Origin: JBARDN01 sp963755705
GTDB lineage: Bacteria; Desulfobacterota; Binatia; Binatales; Binataceae
NCBI GenBank assembly: GCA_963755705.1
Contig: CAVWKW010000003.1
Location: forward strand, 1 to 64,000
Reading direction: 5' to 3'
DNA length: 64,000 nt
Below the pieces are notes generated by a model. The model was not told the DNA's origin, searched no databases, and saw only the letters and a list, made by a program, of their open reading frames with translations. The position numbers and the translations under genes are program-made. Positions 17,742 through 25,719 of this stretch are shown piece after piece (within the stretch, counting starts at the first letter, position 1; the number at the start of each line of letters is the position of its first letter).

Positions 17742-18263
17742 ATGAAATCGCGACCGCGAAAACCTCCGCGCCGCAAGCCAGTCGCGAGCCGGCCATTCAT
17801 GCCCGGATACGGAATCGTAGCCGCAAGCGAAGGCCAGCGCCTGCTTGCGTGGAGCTGGGCGCGCGAGCGGCTCGAGAAATCGAAGAACTAGTGGATCTCG
17901 ACCACCCGGCCCGACGGACGGCCGCATTCGGTGCCGATCTGGGGCGTCTGGATGGACGAGCGATTCATCTTCAGCTCGGGCCGCGAGTCGCGCAAGGTCC
18001 GTAATCTGGCCGCAAATCGGCGCTGCGTAATCACCAACGCGAACGGCGACGAGGCGGTGGTCGTCGAGGGCGTCGCCGTCGAAACTACCGACCTCGCGAT
18101 GCTCCGGCGGTACAAGAAACGCTACGACCCGAAGTACGACTGGGATCTGGACCTTGCGATGGGGCCGTTCTTCATCGTCGAGCCGAAAGTCGTCTTCGGG
18201 TTCATCGACCATCCCGGCCAGTTCACCCAGACGGCGACGCGATGGAGATTCGTCGCCGCCTGA
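17742..18263 (+). pseudogene. PPOX-class (pyridoxamine 5'-phosphate oxidase-like) gene interrupted by an amber codon
   Basis: Reading from ATG 17742, residues 1-49 (ending ARERLEKSKN) run into TAG at 17889-17891. The same frame then continues with WISTTRPDGRPHSVPIWGVW and a full split-barrel flavin fold to TGA at 18263. Family members normally read SxNYWxxTTRPDGRPH, so the TAG replaces a Tyr codon by one base change and no base is gained or lost. TAG is an ordinary stop elsewhere in this window (2759, 3749, 7017), so recoding is unlikely. Either a fresh nonsense mutation or a sequencing error. Confidence 0.85.
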
Positions 18264-18279
18264 GCGAAGTGCGCATAAG

Positions 18280-18813
18280 CTATTCCTTGGTGCCAGCCCC
18301 CTGAAGGTCGCCCTTTCCCTGCGCGAGCGGGATTGATTGCGCGAGGTCGCACTGCACGAGAGCGCGCAGCTTGTTGTCGATCTGGAAAAAACGCGTCGTC
18401 TTGATCTCGGAAACCACCGCGCGGAACTTCGGGATGTATTCCTTCTGCGTATCCAGAATCGCTTCCTGAATCGCCATGACCTCATCGAGCTTTGACTTCG
18501 CATCGGCGTCGGTCAGCGACGAGTAGTGCCTGGCGTAGTCGCGGACTTCTTTGATGTGCCGCGTCTCGATCTTGTCCATCTTGCCTTCGTACTCATCGTA
18601 CAGCGGCCAGAATGCTTTGGCCTCATCGGCGGTGAGACCCATGTTGTCGTTGACCGCGGCCTTGCGTTCGGCGTGGGCCGCGGCGAGATCGATCTGCTTG
18701 GTGGTTGTGGGGGACGGCGCGGCCTCCTGAGCGCGCGCAGAGGCCGCCACTCCGAGTACGCACAAGAAGGATAGGGCGGCGCCGTAACGCCAAAGAATCT
18801 GGGCTGATTTCAT
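18280..18813 (-). CDS. Exported helical protein, Spy/CpxP-like
   Basis: A 177-residue protein. The start at 18813 has AGGAGAAC upstream and opens a signal peptide (MKSAQILWRYGAALSFLCVLG, cut near SARA-QE). The mature part is charged and helical: MGLTADEAKAFWPLYDEYEG and later helices of LTxxQ/Spy-like type. Such proteins are periplasmic and may act as chaperones or stress sensors. The frame stays open far upstream, but that part only mirrors the opposite-strand dioxygenase gene. Confidence 0.75.
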   Translation of the reverse strand: MKSAQILWRYGAALSFLCVLGVAASARAQEAAPSPTTTKQIDLAAAHAERKAAVNDNMGLTADEAKAFWPLYDEYEGKMDKIETRHIKEVRDYARHYSSLTDADAKSKLDEVMAIQEAILDTQKEYIPKFRAVVSEIKTTRFFQIDNKLRALVQCDLAQSIPLAQGKGDLQGAGTKE

Positions 18814-18960
18814 ATGGATAGTTCTCCTGTTCGGCACGATTCGCCGCTTGCTCGATGATAATCGCCGGATGCTCTCCGATGCGGCGCCGAGAGTCAAGCG
18901 GGCACCTCCGTTCGACCTACGCCGCATGCGCGCGCTAGAATTTTCCTGGAGGATCCGCCG

Positions 18961-19776
18961 ATGGCACTGATTCCGGTTGTCGCCGCGAATAACCCGCCCG
19001 CCGATGTAGTTGCCGCGCTCGAACGCGACGGATGTGTCGTCGTCACCGGAGTTCTCGATTCGTCCGCGCGTGAAGCCATCGCGCGCGAGCTCGGGCCGCA
19101 TCTCGAAAAGGCCGACATCAAGACCAGCCTCAACGAGAAGTACGCGGCCGATGGCGGTCCCGCCGATTTCTATCCCGGCAACACCCGGCGCATCACGGCG
19201 CTCGCGGCGAAGTCCGAGGCGTTTCGAGCGCTGGTGACTCATCCTCTGATGCTCGGGGCGTGCGACGCGTTTCTTTCGCCCAACTGCTCGAGCTACCAGG
19301 TTCACGCGACTTCGGCACTGGTGGTCGGTCCGGGCGCGACCGTGCAGATGCTGCATCGCGAGGAAGACGCGTTCCAGTTCTTCAAAATCCCGCGGCCCAA
19401 CATGGTCCTCGCCAGTATGTGGGCGATAAGCGATTTCACCGCCGCCAACGGCGGCACACATCTGGTTCCCGGCAGCCACAAGTGGCCCGGCGACCGCGTC
19501 GCCCGCGAAGACGAGGTCGCGTCCGCCGCGATGCCCGCGGGTTCGGTCCTCCTCTGGATGGGCGGAACGCTGCACGGCGCGGGCGCCAACGTATCGGACA
19601 ATTGGCGCTTCGGCGTGTTCCTGTCGTACTCGCTCGGATGGCTCCGGCAGGAAGAGAATCAGTACGTCGATACGCCGTACGAGCTGGCGCGCACGATGCC
19701 CAAGCAGCTCCGCGACCTCCTGGGCTACAAGATGCATTCGGCGCTGGGCTTCATGGACCCGCGGGCTAACACCTGA
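18961..19776 (+). CDS. Phytanoyl-CoA dioxygenase (PhyH)-family oxygenase
   Basis: A 271-residue Fe(II)/2-oxoglutarate oxygenase preceded by GGAGG. Iron ligands can be read as His132 and Glu134 in LHREED and His205 in GGTLHGAGAN; Arg216 in NWRFGVFLSYS is placed to bind 2-oxoglutarate. GGTHLVPGSHKW (164-175) is a family hallmark. PhyH enzymes hydroxylate CoA esters, alkyl chains or secondary metabolites. No partner gene identifies the substrate. Confidence 0.88.
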   Translation: MALIPVVAANNPPADVVAALERDGCVVVTGVLDSSAREAIARELGPHLEKADIKTSLNEKYAADGGPADFYPGNTRRITALAAKSEAFRALVTHPLMLGACDAFLSPNCSSYQVHATSALVVGPGATVQMLHREEDAFQFFKIPRPNMVLASMWAISDFTAANGGTHLVPGSHKWPGDRVAREDEVASAAMPAGSVLLWMGGTLHGAGANVSDNWRFGVFLSYSLGWLRQEENQYVDTPYELARTMPKQLRDLLGYKMHSALGFMDPRANT

Positions 19777-19800
19777 CCGAGCCCTGCCGGTGTCCCGTGG

Positions 19801-19818
19801 CACAGGCTTTAGCCTGTG
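19801..19818. repeat. Short dispersed-type palindrome
   Basis: CACAGGCTTTAGCCTGTG is a perfect 8-base stem with a 2-base loop, 25 bases after the PhyH stop. It has no following T-run, so it is a poor terminator. Palindromes of this form are a recurrent intergenic repeat in some soil bacteria, as I recall; only one copy is seen here. Confidence 0.45.
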
Positions 19819-20009
19819 GCCTCTACGATGAAGCTTCTGCCACTTGATACCCAGTGCGAGTGCGAGGATCGTCGGACCCTGTTTCTCGCGTGACGTGTAG
19901 CGACCGTTGTAGAGTGCCCCGCTACTAGAAGAATAAGTCTGACCCGCTGTCGAAATCGGCGGCTCTCGTTCGTCGTAGAGATGTAGGGACGAATCGCGGA
20001 GGGCGGGAA

Positions 20010-20780
20010 ATGAAATTTATCCTGATGGACCTTGAACCGCGCGACGAGCGGACGCTGGTCACGGAAGCGGAATCGCAGCTTCGGGTGGGGAAGCATCAGG
20101 CGGCCCTGGTCGGCCTGACCATGCAGAGATCCGCCGCGAACCGCAGCCATCTATCGATCGGCGTGGGCCTGCCCGCCACCGACGAATCGACGATCGTGCG
20201 CTTCGAGCGCGGCAAACACAGCGTCACTGACGGGCCATTCACCGAAACCAAGGAATTGCTGGCCGGCTTTGACGTGATCGATTTCGACTCGAAGCAGGAC
20301 GCCATCGATTGGTACAAGAGCATCGGCTACGAGCACGACGGCCACGTGATGGAGATTCGGCCGGTCGCTAATGCGGCGCTGATTTATCATGGTCATCGCC
20401 CGAGCGGAGCGCTCAAGTACCTGTTGCGATTCGGCGGCCCGAAGCCGAACGAAACCGAAACTCAGTCCGAACAGAATTATCGCCCCTCCGAACGCGTTAC
20501 GACTGAATACGTGCGCAAGGGTTTCATGGACGAGTCGATTTGCTGGGCAGGCGTCCGGCTGGCGCATCCGCAACACGCGACCACGTTCAGACGGAACAAT
20601 GGGAAATTGATCGTGTCAGATGGTCCGTTCACCGAAACGCGCGAGGTTGTCGGCGGTTTCACGATCCTCGACTGCGCATCGCGTGACGAGGCGATCGACT
20701 GGGCGCGCAAGTACTCATACGTCGAAGGCGATATCACCCAGGTAGTTCCCTGCGGCCTCTGGTGGACGCAACTCATCTGA
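20010..20780 (+). CDS. Double YCII/DGPF-domain protein
   Basis: A 256-residue protein made of two YCII-related alpha/beta domains in tandem. Each bears the DGPF signature: SVTDGPFTETKELLAGF (about 72-88) and IVSDGPFTETREVVGGF (about 207-223). GGGAAA lies before the ATG. DGPF proteins are the standard neighbours of ECF42-type sigma factors, and one such sigma gene lies two genes downstream on the same strand. Their function is unknown; the duplicated form suggests an internal gene duplication replacing a dimer. Confidence 0.85.
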   Translation: MKFILMDLEPRDERTLVTEAESQLRVGKHQAALVGLTMQRSAANRSHLSIGVGLPATDESTIVRFERGKHSVTDGPFTETKELLAGFDVIDFDSKQDAIDWYKSIGYEHDGHVMEIRPVANAALIYHGHRPSGALKYLLRFGGPKPNETETQSEQNYRPSERVTTEYVRKGFMDESICWAGVRLAHPQHATTFRRNNGKLIVSDGPFTETREVVGGFTILDCASRDEAIDWARKYSYVEGDITQVVPCGLWWTQLI

Positions 20781-20808
20781 ATTCGAGGAACGAAGAAGGA
20801 AGCGAGTC

Positions 20809-21147
20809 ATGAAATACATGCTGCTGATCGTGAATGATCCCAAGGCGCCGCCGATCCCTGAATCTGAAATGGGTGCGATGATGAATACGTTCGAGAAGAT
20901 CGGCGCCGACCTGACAGCGCAACGCAAGCTGGTGCATTCGGCGCGTCTGCGTCCGCCCGCGGAAGCCAAAACCGTTAGACTGGGCCGGGGTCCGAATCCG
21001 GTGGTGATTGATGGCCCGTTCACTGAGAGCAAGGAGGCGGTTGGCGGGTACTACATGATTGACTGCGCTTCGGAGGCCGAAGCAATCCAGTGGGCAAAGA
21101 AGTTCCCGCCGTACTTTTCGGTCGAGATAAACGCCGTGTGGGACTAG
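20809..21147 (+). CDS. Single YCII/DGPF-domain protein
   Basis: A 112-residue protein beginning MKYMLLIVNDPKAPP, with VIDGPFTESKEAVGGYYMID at about 68-87 as the DGPF signature. It lies 28 bases after the double-domain paralogue and 74 bases before the ECF sigma gene, so the three are very likely one transcript. Confidence 0.87.
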   Translation: MKYMLLIVNDPKAPPIPESEMGAMMNTFEKIGADLTAQRKLVHSARLRPPAEAKTVRLGRGPNPVVIDGPFTESKEAVGGYYMIDCASEAEAIQWAKKFPPYFSVEINAVWD

Positions 21148-21221
21148 CCTGGATAACCGCGGCCTCGCGGATCCTCATGCCGCTTCGCGCACCAGTCGCA
21201 CCGGCGCTAGACTGCCCCTCG

Positions 21222-22487
21222 ATGACGCGAGGGGACACAAAGCCGCAGCCGCACGACGCGATTGTAGAAGACGTGTTCCGCCGTGAGGCGGCGCGGATCG
21301 TCGCAACGCTGGTGCGTATCTTGGGCGATATCGAGCTCGCCGAGGAAGTCCTGCAGGAAACCCTCGTCGTTGCGCTCGAGCAGTGGCGCGCGTATGGCAT
21401 TCCCGCCAACCCGGCCGCGTGGCTCACCGCGGTCGGCAGAAACCGCGCGATCGATCATCTGCGCCGCGCGAAAAATTTCCGCTCCAAGAACGAAGAGCTC
21501 GCGCGAGAGCAGGCGATCCTCGAATCAGAAACCGAAATGGATAATGACGATGCCGCGGCGATTCCCGACGACCGGCTGCGCCTGATCTTCATCTGCTGTC
21601 ATCCCGCGTTGCCGGCCGAAAGTCGCGTCGCGCTGACGCTGCGATTGGTAGGAGGTCTGACCACCGCCGAGATCGCGCGCGCCTTCCTGGTGCCGGAAGC
21701 GACCGTCGCGCAGCGAATCGTGCGCGCCAAGCGAATCATCCGCGAGCACAGGATCCCTTACGCGATTCCAGAACGAATCGAGATTGCGTCGCGCACAGCC
21801 TCTGTCCTGACCGTGATCTACCTGATTTTCAACGAGGGCTACACCGCGGGCTCGGGACCGTCGCTGACGCGGGTCGATTTGTGCGCCGAGGCGATTCGCC
21901 TCGGACTGCTGCTGGTCGAGCTGGTGCCCGACGAATCCGAGGCGGCGGCGCTGCTCGCGCTGATGGAGCTGCAGGCCTCGCGCAATCGCGCTCGAGTCGG
22001 CAAGGACGGCGAGCTGGTGCTGCTCGCGGAGCAGGACCGCTCGCTGTGGGACCGCGAATTTATCGCGAACGGACTCGGTCATCTCGAGCGAGCACGCGGC
22101 GCGCTCAGCGCGTACCGGCTTCAGGCTGAAATCGCCGCCTGCTATGCGACCGCGCCCACGATGGCAGAAACCGACTGGCGCCGAATCGCCGCGCTGTTCG
22201 CCGATCTCGCGCGTATCGCGCCGTCGCCGATCGTCGAGCTTAATCGCGCGGTCGCGGTCAGCATGGCCGAGGGACCCGCGGCGGCGCTCGCGCTGCTCGA
22301 AGCGATCAGGGACGCGCCGGTGCTGCGCGAATATCATCTGCTGCCGGCCACGCGAGCGGATTTTCTGCGCCGCCTGAGTCGATGGCCCGAAGCCGCGGCC
22401 GAATACCGCCGCGCCCTCGGACTCGTCCGCAACGACCGCGAACGCACCTTCCTGCAAAGCCGTCTATCCGAATGCGAGTCGCGCTAG
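21222..22487 (+). CDS. ECF42-type RNA polymerase sigma factor with C-terminal extension
   Basis: A 421-residue protein. The sigma2 region (about 12-85) contains DIELAEEVLQETLVVALEQW and PAAWLTAVGRNRAIDHLRR. The sigma4 helix-turn-helix (about 130-178) reads GGLTTAEIARAFLVPEATVA. A roughly 230-residue C-terminal extension, including YLIFNEGYTAGSG (DUF6596-like) and helical TPR-like repeats, is the mark of ECF42. This group has no anti-sigma factor; control is thought to run through the extension, and its DGPF partners are probable targets. ATG 21222 has no strong ribosome binding site; the open frame continues upstream. Confidence 0.88.
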   Translation: MTRGDTKPQPHDAIVEDVFRREAARIVATLVRILGDIELAEEVLQETLVVALEQWRAYGIPANPAAWLTAVGRNRAIDHLRRAKNFRSKNEELAREQAILESETEMDNDDAAAIPDDRLRLIFICCHPALPAESRVALTLRLVGGLTTAEIARAFLVPEATVAQRIVRAKRIIREHRIPYAIPERIEIASRTASVLTVIYLIFNEGYTAGSGPSLTRVDLCAEAIRLGLLLVELVPDESEAAALLALMELQASRNRARVGKDGELVLLAEQDRSLWDREFIANGLGHLERARGALSAYRLQAEIAACYATAPTMAETDWRRIAALFADLARIAPSPIVELNRAVAVSMAEGPAAALALLEAIRDAPVLREYHLLPATRADFLRRLSRWPEAAAEYRRALGLVRNDRERTFLQSRLSECESR

Positions 22488-22615
22488 CATTACTCGCGGT
22501 ATCGCGCGCTGAGTGACTGACCTGATCAAGGATACGCTTTCGACCTGCGCCGTCACTATGCTACGCAGCAGTTTCATACGTGCGCCGATCCGTCGGCGCA
22601 GTGGAGGATTTTGCG

Positions 22616-23416
22616 ATGAGTGATTTGCTTGCGGAGAAAACCGGACATATTGCGACGCTCAAGCTCAATCGCCCTGACCGGATGAATGCGATTAGCGTCG
22701 CGATGCTCACGACGCTGGGCGAGAAGCTTAAAGAATACGACGGCGATCCCGACGTGCGCGTGATTATTCTCACCGGAGAAGGGCGCGGTTTCTGCTCCGG
22801 ACTTGATCTCAAAGACGCCGCCGCCGGGCGCGGGATCGGCGGCTCGGGCGTGCTGTCAGCAGGCGGTGGCGCGGCGCATATCAGCACCTTCGACATTCCG
22901 ACCGTGACGCTCAATCGTATCGACACTCCCGTCATCTGCGCGCTCAACGGTGCGGCGGCGGGGTACGGATTCGACCTCGCGCTCGGATGCGACCTGCGCA
23001 TCATGAGCGATCGCGCGAAGCTGGTTCCCGCTTTTGCCAAGCGCGGAATCGTGCCGGAAAGCGGCGGCACCTGGTACCTGCCGCGGCTGGTCGGATGGGC
23101 CAACGCCTGCGAGATCGGATTTATCGCCGAGGATATCGCGCCTGCTCGCGCGCTCGAACTCGGGCTCGCGAACAAGGTCGTGCCCCACGACAACCTGATG
23201 CCCGAGGCGCTGGCGTGGGCGGAAAAGATCGCGGCTAACGCTCCGCTGGGAGTGCGCGCGATGAAGCGGCTGTTCCGCCACGGACTCAGCCAGGATTTCG
23301 AATCGCACACGCATCACGTGCTGATGCAGTTGCTGCTGCTGATGCGCTCGGATGATTTCCGCGAAGGTGTCGCGGCCTTCATGGAAAAACGCCCGGCGAA
23401 TTTCCAGGGCAAGTGA
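22616..23416 (+). CDS. Enoyl-CoA hydratase/isomerase-family protein
   Basis: A 266-residue crotonase-fold protein; ATG 22616 follows GGAGG. Oxyanion-hole segments are GRGFCSGLDLKDAA (about 60-73) and ICALNGAAAGYGFDLALGCD (about 106-125), followed by FAKRGIVPESGGTWYLPRLV with a candidate catalytic Glu. It may act in beta-oxidation or in degradation of CoA-linked aromatic or branched acids. No other CoA gene is adjacent. Confidence 0.88.
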   Translation: MSDLLAEKTGHIATLKLNRPDRMNAISVAMLTTLGEKLKEYDGDPDVRVIILTGEGRGFCSGLDLKDAAAGRGIGGSGVLSAGGGAAHISTFDIPTVTLNRIDTPVICALNGAAAGYGFDLALGCDLRIMSDRAKLVPAFAKRGIVPESGGTWYLPRLVGWANACEIGFIAEDIAPARALELGLANKVVPHDNLMPEALAWAEKIAANAPLGVRAMKRLFRHGLSQDFESHTHHVLMQLLLLMRSDDFREGVAAFMEKRPANFQGK

Positions 23417-23428
23417 TCGCGCGCGGCG

Positions 23429-24241
23429 TTACGCGGCGGAGGCGGGCGGCGGTTCCATGAACGCGACCGCCACGCCGTCTAGAGGATCGACAATCCGCGC
23501 GATCCTGCCGCCCTGAACCGCGGGTTTGGGTTCCGTCGCCTGCATCCCGGCTGCGCGCGCCAGCGCAACTGCGCGTCCGATATCGGCGCACATGAATGCG
23601 AGTCCCCAGCATCCGGGCGCGCCGCGCGCGGGACCGACCACCTCCAGAACAGTCTGCTCGAGCTTGAAGAACGCCTGGCGAGCGCCATTGCCGACCTCGC
23701 GAATCCGCTTGCACGGCACCCCGATCGCTTCGTGCGCGGCAATCGCGTCGTCGAGCACCGGCGTCATCACAACAATATGTTCGAGGTACCCGACCGTGTT
23801 CGCATTCGCGCCGAAGCGCGCAAGGTTCTGGCGCCGCGCCTCGATACTCGCGGCGACCTCGATCGTCGCAGTGAATACGCCGGGTAACTGCGCGTCTGGC
23901 TCCTCGGGCAGCATCCGCGCCTGCGCGATCGCGCCGTCGCCAGCGGGAAGCGTGATCGTTTCGCCGGATGAATCTTGCGATGCGACCCCCCAAATCCATC
24001 CGAGCGTAGCTCCGCCGCGCGCCGCCGCGTTTCTGATCGCCTCGGCCAGAGGCCCGATCGCGTCGGACTCGGCCGCGCAAAGATCAATCTCGACACCACC
24101 GGCCGCCATCCGCGCGAACTCGATTCCCTCCGCGCCTGCCGCATCCGGCGCGAGCGCGAAGCCGGCCCCGCTCCATCGCTCGCGCGCCGCGGCCAAATCC
24201 GCCGTGCCAATCAGAACCCGTTCAACGCAGTTGATCTTCAA
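23429..24241 (-). CDS. VOC (glyoxalase-like) family protein with two modules
   Basis: A 270-residue protein with two vicinal-oxygen-chelate halves: LKINCVERVLIGTADLAAAR at the start and NTVGYLEHIVVMTPVLDDAI near 140-160. It closes with PLDGVAVAFMEPP. I prefer a TTG start at 24241 because GGAGG lies 6 bases before it; an ATG six codons upstream (24259) is possible. Metal ligands are plausibly His and Glu in LEHIVV and FMEPP. Substrate unknown. Confidence 0.75.
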   Translation of the reverse strand: MKINCVERVLIGTADLAAARERWSGAGFALAPDAAGAEGIEFARMAAGGVEIDLCAAESDAIGPLAEAIRNAAARGGATLGWIWGVASQDSSGETITLPAGDGAIAQARMLPEEPDAQLPGVFTATIEVAASIEARRQNLARFGANANTVGYLEHIVVMTPVLDDAIAAHEAIGVPCKRIREVGNGARQAFFKLEQTVLEVVGPARGAPGCWGLAFMCADIGRAVALARAAGMQATEPKPAVQGGRIARIVDPLDGVAVAFMEPPPASAA

Positions 24242-24432
24242 TGCCGTCCTCCGTCGCAAAGCTTACTGCCGAAGCATCGGGCGCGAAAAGCCGCCGCAGG
24301 CTTGCGAGACTGCCCGGTACGGGCGATCATCACTAGCCGGGCAGGCGTCAGGCTACTTGGTAAACTATCTGTTATCATACTAAAACACAGTGTATTATTA
24401 ACGGAGACCTTCAGGGAGGGCAGGGGATATCA

Positions 24433-25713
24433 ATGCGAGTTCCGTGGCAAACCGCAAAGGACGAGGCGTTCGTCGCGCTGCGCGATCTGATCAGGCTGGA
24501 CACGACCAATCCGCCCGGCAACGAAAGAATCGCGGCCGACTATATTGGAGAAGCGCTCCAGCGGCACGGACTCGACTCGACCATAAAGGAGAGCGCGCCC
24601 ACGCGCGCCAACCTGGTGGCGCGAATCAAGGGTAACAATCCCACCAACGCGCCGATTCTGCTCTCCTCGCATACCGACGTGGTTCCAGTCGAACCAGCGG
24701 GATGGAGCCGGCCGGCGTTCGCCGCCGAGATCGCCGACGGATGCGTATGGGGCCGCGGCTCGCTCGATATGAAGTCGAAGTGCGCGATGGATCTGCTGGT
24801 GATGACGGCGCTGAAGCGCGCGGGCGCAACCCCGAATCGCGACGTAATTCTGGCCGCGGTCGCGGACGAGGAAGCGGGCTCCGATCACGGCGCGCGATTC
24901 CTGGTCGAGCGGCATCCGGAGCTGATTCGCGCCGGATGGGTGCTGAACGAGGTCGGCGGGTTCACCATCTACATGGGCGACAAGCGCTTCTACGCGATTC
25001 AGATCGCGGAGAAAGGCTTCGTCACGGTGAAGATGACCGTCAATGCGGCCCCGGGGCACGGCTCGATGCCGCGACGCGACACCGCGATCGGCAAGATGGC
25101 GGCGCTCCTGACCAAGATCACCACCACTCCGATGAGCCTGCGGGTCACTCCATTCATGAAGAAGATGCTCGGCGAGCTGGGCGTGCCGCTGGATAATCCC
25201 GGCCCGCTGTTTCGTCCGATGATGGGCAACACGGTCACGCCGACGATCCTGCGCGCCGGCTACAAAGACAACGTGATTCCGGGAGAGGCTTCCGTGGTGC
25301 TCGACGGACGTACCGTGCCGGGCGAGGATCCCGAGAGCTTCGTTGCGGAGCTGCGCAGTATCGTCGGTCCGGAGCCGAAGTTCGAGCTTATCAAGACCGC
25401 GCCACCGGCTGAGACCAGTCCCGACACTGAGCTGTTCAAGCTGATTTGCAATCGGGTGGAATCCAACGATCCCGGCGCGCGCGCGATTCCCTGGATGATC
25501 CCCGGCGCCACCGACAACAAGTTCTATGGCAAGCTCGGCGCGCAGTGCTACGGTTTCGTTCCGGTGAAGCTCGATCCGCATCTGCCCTTTGGATCGCTGT
25601 TTCATGGCAACGATGAACGCCTGCCGATCGAGGGTTTCTACTGGGGGCTCAGGGTGTATGCGGAGGTCGTGCTGAAGTTCATCGGTGTGAACTTCGACGC
25701 AGTCTTCGCTTGA
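24433..25713 (+). CDS. M20-family metallopeptidase/deacylase
   Basis: A 426-residue zinc hydrolase. Metal-site residues are His80 and Asp82 (SSHTDVVPV), Asp112 (GRGSLDMKSK), Glu146-Glu147 (ADEEAGSDHG) and a late His in FGSLFHGNDERLP. The dimerisation or lid domain spans about 185-300. The M20 family includes ArgE, DapE and carboxypeptidase G2-like enzymes; the substrate is not readable. The 3' end is 6 bases from the convergent bamD-like gene. Confidence 0.88.
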   Translation: MRVPWQTAKDEAFVALRDLIRLDTTNPPGNERIAADYIGEALQRHGLDSTIKESAPTRANLVARIKGNNPTNAPILLSSHTDVVPVEPAGWSRPAFAAEIADGCVWGRGSLDMKSKCAMDLLVMTALKRAGATPNRDVILAAVADEEAGSDHGARFLVERHPELIRAGWVLNEVGGFTIYMGDKRFYAIQIAEKGFVTVKMTVNAAPGHGSMPRRDTAIGKMAALLTKITTTPMSLRVTPFMKKMLGELGVPLDNPGPLFRPMMGNTVTPTILRAGYKDNVIPGEASVVLDGRTVPGEDPESFVAELRSIVGPEPKFELIKTAPPAETSPDTELFKLICNRVESNDPGARAIPWMIPGATDNKFYGKLGAQCYGFVPVKLDPHLPFGSLFHGNDERLPIEGFYWGLRVYAEVVLKFIGVNFDAVFA

Positions 25714-25719
25714 TCCGGA

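Noticed and set aside
18814..19803. Long minus-strand extension of the Spy-like gene, about 330 residues
   Set aside because: It is antisense to the PhyH-family gene, lacks any domain, and the Spy-like gene has a clear internal start with a signal peptide.
24430..25605. 391-residue minus-strand frame
   Set aside because: Exact antisense of the M20 peptidase; His/Arg-rich composition typical of shadow frames in high-G+C DNA.
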